From Methanosarcinales archaeon (GTDB lineage: Archaea > Halobacteriota > Methanosarcinia > Methanosarcinales > Methanocomedenaceae): a stretch of 21,715 nt of DNA. The notes under the pieces are model-generated. The model was not told where the DNA came from, searched no databases, and saw nothing but the letters and a program-made list of their open reading frames with translations. The stretch is taken from assembly GCA_030666885.1 (NCBI GenBank), contig DAOUWY010000006.1, positions 1 to 21,715 of the forward strand, read 5' to 3'. Positions 20,342 through 21,715 of the stretch are shown here, in pieces. Every line of letters starts with the position of its first letter. The stretch's first letter is position 1. A program made the position numbers and the translations under genes.

Positions 20342-20695
20342 ATGATTATAACTGAAAGGGACAACGCATTATTTGAGGCAGGCATCAAATTGGGTGCCCT
20401 GTATCACCAGTTCACAGGCGCTCCGGTGGATATTAGTACTATAGATAGCCTGGAGCAAGCCATAAAGGAAAGCATATCAGTGCAGCCCTATGTTGAAAAA
20501 ATATCGGTAACGATAAACAGGGATATGGTCATTACCAGGACTGGTGAAAAGTTCAAGTACTGTGAACTGGAAGGCCGGATGCTGGAAGTTGAGGCCAGGA
20601 TCACTTTTAGCAGCACAACGGCAATAGTGGGACTGAAATACGACCAATCACTGGATTACCCACTGATGCGCATTATAGATATAATTGAAAAATAA
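20342..20695 (+). CDS. mptD: Archaeal dihydroneopterin aldolase (MptD family)
   Basis: Encodes 117 residues from the chosen ATG. MptD makes 6-hydroxymethyl-dihydropterin from dihydroneopterin on the route to methanopterin in archaea. The match is clear: RDNALFEAGIKLGALYHQFTGAPV, then SLEQAIKESISVQPYVEKISVTI and LEGRMLEVEARITF, ending with VGLKYDQSLDYPLMRI. The reading frame is open for 46 more codons upstream, but that extension crosses the palindromic repeat and matches no protein; a TATA box 26 bases before 20342 supports the short form. The stop is followed after one base by the prepilin peptidase start, so the two are likely one transcript although their functions seem unrelated. Confidence 0.87.
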   Translation: MIITERDNALFEAGIKLGALYHQFTGAPVDISTIDSLEQAIKESISVQPYVEKISVTINRDMVITRTGEKFKYCELEGRMLEVEARITFSSTTAIVGLKYDQSLDYPLMRIIDIIEK

Positions 20696-20696
20696 A

Positions 20697-21479
20697 ATGG
20701 TAGATACAATGGTTTTTATCGACTTGTTGAAAGTGCTTTATTGTACTCCATTTCTATTGTATTCCTGCTATACTGATATCCTGACAAGGCGTGTATCTAA
20801 CCGGGTTTGGAAGGTAATGCTGGCAGGAGCCATCATTTTTGTTGCATATGATATTATTAATGGTGGAATACCTGCACTGGTCAGGCTTTTAATTTCAGCA
20901 GGTGTAATATTTTTATTTGTCTATATCTTATTCCAGTTCGGTGCTTTTGGTGGAGCCGATGCCAAGTGCCTGATAGTTCTGGCAATTATCATACCAGTTT
21001 ACCCAACAATTGAAATGTTCGGACTTGTAATGCCATTGAATGGCGTGCCCCTTATCGATCTTTTCGCTTTTAGCGTTTTTGGGAATTCTGTCCTGCTGAC
21101 CGTTGTGGTGCCATTGTTCCTGTTTTTCTATAATCTGTTCACCTTAAAACCGGGTGAGATTTTTGAACGGCCAGCGTATCTATTTGTCGGATTTAAAGCA
21201 GATATTTCAAAATTGCTTGGTAGACACATCAAATTGATAGAAGAATTCTACCTTTCAGATGGTGAATTTCATACAAAGTTCAGGCGCGGGGGGGCAAGTA
21301 TCGACGAAGAAACTGTAAAAAAACTGGAAGGATTCACTGCCGAGGGGCTGATGGACAGGCGGGTATGGGTCACTCCGGGTCTGCCGTTCATGATACCCAT
21401 CACACTTGGGTTCTTTGTAGCTGTTTTGTATGGTGACCTGATATTCGCTATTACAAAACTCTTATTAATTAATTTGTAA
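20697..21479 (+). CDS. FlaK-like archaeal prepilin/prearchaellin peptidase (A24)
   Basis: Encodes 260 residues of an aspartic membrane protease that removes the leader of type IV pilin-like or archaellin precursors. The two catalytic aspartates are recognisable: D27 in YTDILTRRVSNR and D88 in GAFGGADAK (the GxGxD-like motif). Several membrane segments are seen, e.g. around 42-50, 62-80, 90-107, 126-148 and the C-terminal 235-258. An intracellular domain at about 150-228 (PGEIFERPAYLFVGFKADIS, TPGLPFMIPITLGFFV) corresponds to the archaeal A24 C-terminal type II region. The ATG at 20697 is one base after the mptD stop. A TTG four codons earlier overlaps mptD. Whether its clients are archaellins or adhesion pilins cannot be said. 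Confidence 0.9.
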   Translation: MVDTMVFIDLLKVLYCTPFLLYSCYTDILTRRVSNRVWKVMLAGAIIFVAYDIINGGIPALVRLLISAGVIFLFVYILFQFGAFGGADAKCLIVLAIIIPVYPTIEMFGLVMPLNGVPLIDLFAFSVFGNSVLLTVVVPLFLFFYNLFTLKPGEIFERPAYLFVGFKADISKLLGRHIKLIEEFYLSDGEFHTKFRRGGASIDEETVKKLEGFTAEGLMDRRVWVTPGLPFMIPITLGFFVAVLYGDLIFAITKLLLINL

Positions 21480-21715
21480 TTATCTTGACTTTGTTAAATT
21501 AATATTTAATTCTTCTCAGAGGTTGTCCGGTAATTCAAAATCCAATGAAAAGGGAGATAGATCGGAGCTTTAAATCTAAAATGAAGCAAGATATTTGTTA
21601 CTGAAAACAATTGTTGGACCGCCTCTTAAGTCTAAAAACCCCCATAGTTCAATATGACTATCTTTATTAAATGTAGAGGTTGATTAAATTATTTACTATA
21701 ATACTTTGCTGACAA
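21480..21715. other. Terminal 236 bases without a recognised gene
   Basis: AT-rich downstream region of the prepilin peptidase gene. The piece around 21521-21630 is somewhat richer in GC and has the look of old coding DNA (GGTTGTCCGGTAATTCAAAA at 21522), possibly a transposon end, but no frame or terminal repeat is recognisable. No clear terminator is seen. Confidence 0.35.

Overview
The window reads as a stretch of a euryarchaeal chromosome, most like the Methanosarcinales and their ANME-type relatives. The support is: archaeal GatB and CarB sequences, a KEOPS Cgi121 subunit, an HVO_0476-type zinc-finger gene overlapping pcm, an archaeal MptD-type dihydroneopterin aldolase, an archaeal (FlaK-like) prepilin peptidase, a NifB-family radical SAM protein, GGTGAT-type ribosome binding sites, and TATA-like boxes about 26-30 bp ahead of several starts. 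No rRNA, tRNA, CRISPR array, integrase or transposase was seen. Genus-level identity cannot be decided from this sequence alone.

Left part (1-4490), accessory. From left to right there is a truncated archaeal-type AAA ATPase (-), a hicB-hicA pair (+), a hicB-hicA pair (-), a DUF6293-like CARF/winged-helix regulator (-), and a + strand cluster of a tiny membrane protein, a DEDDy 3'-5' exonuclease and a 36-residue cysteine-rich protein. The regulator-exonuclease part is visibly more AT-rich than its neighbours. The modules are separated by partial, same-orientation copies of the last 40-63 bases of the NifB-like gene that closes the next region. This resembles repeated integration or recombination at the 3' end of a gene, and is the most unusual structure in the window.

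Middle (4491-11335), mostly housekeeping. A tight minus-strand cluster runs asparagine-synthase-like ATP-pyrophosphatase, gatC, gatA, gatB, nifB-like. The first four genes overlap or nearly touch; gatCAB encodes the tRNA-dependent amidotransferase. Divergent from it is a U32-family protein followed by an overlapping unknown cysteine-containing gene, then a 43-residue cysteine-rich protein.

Next (11336-14016), a divergent pair: an unknown charged 303-residue protein (-) and a ribbon-helix-helix protein with a V4R-like C-terminus (+), with a near-perfect 18-bp palindrome between them that is a good operator candidate.

Right part (14017-21715), core genes again: cgi121 (-) divergent from carB (+), a 55-residue zinc-ribbon protein, a gene-poor AT-rich stretch with a DNA methyltransferase remnant and a degenerate repeat, then an HVO_0476-like zinc-finger gene overlapping pcm, a decamer-based palindromic repeat, and mptD followed immediately by a FlaK-like prepilin peptidase. 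The last 236 bases hold no recognisable gene.
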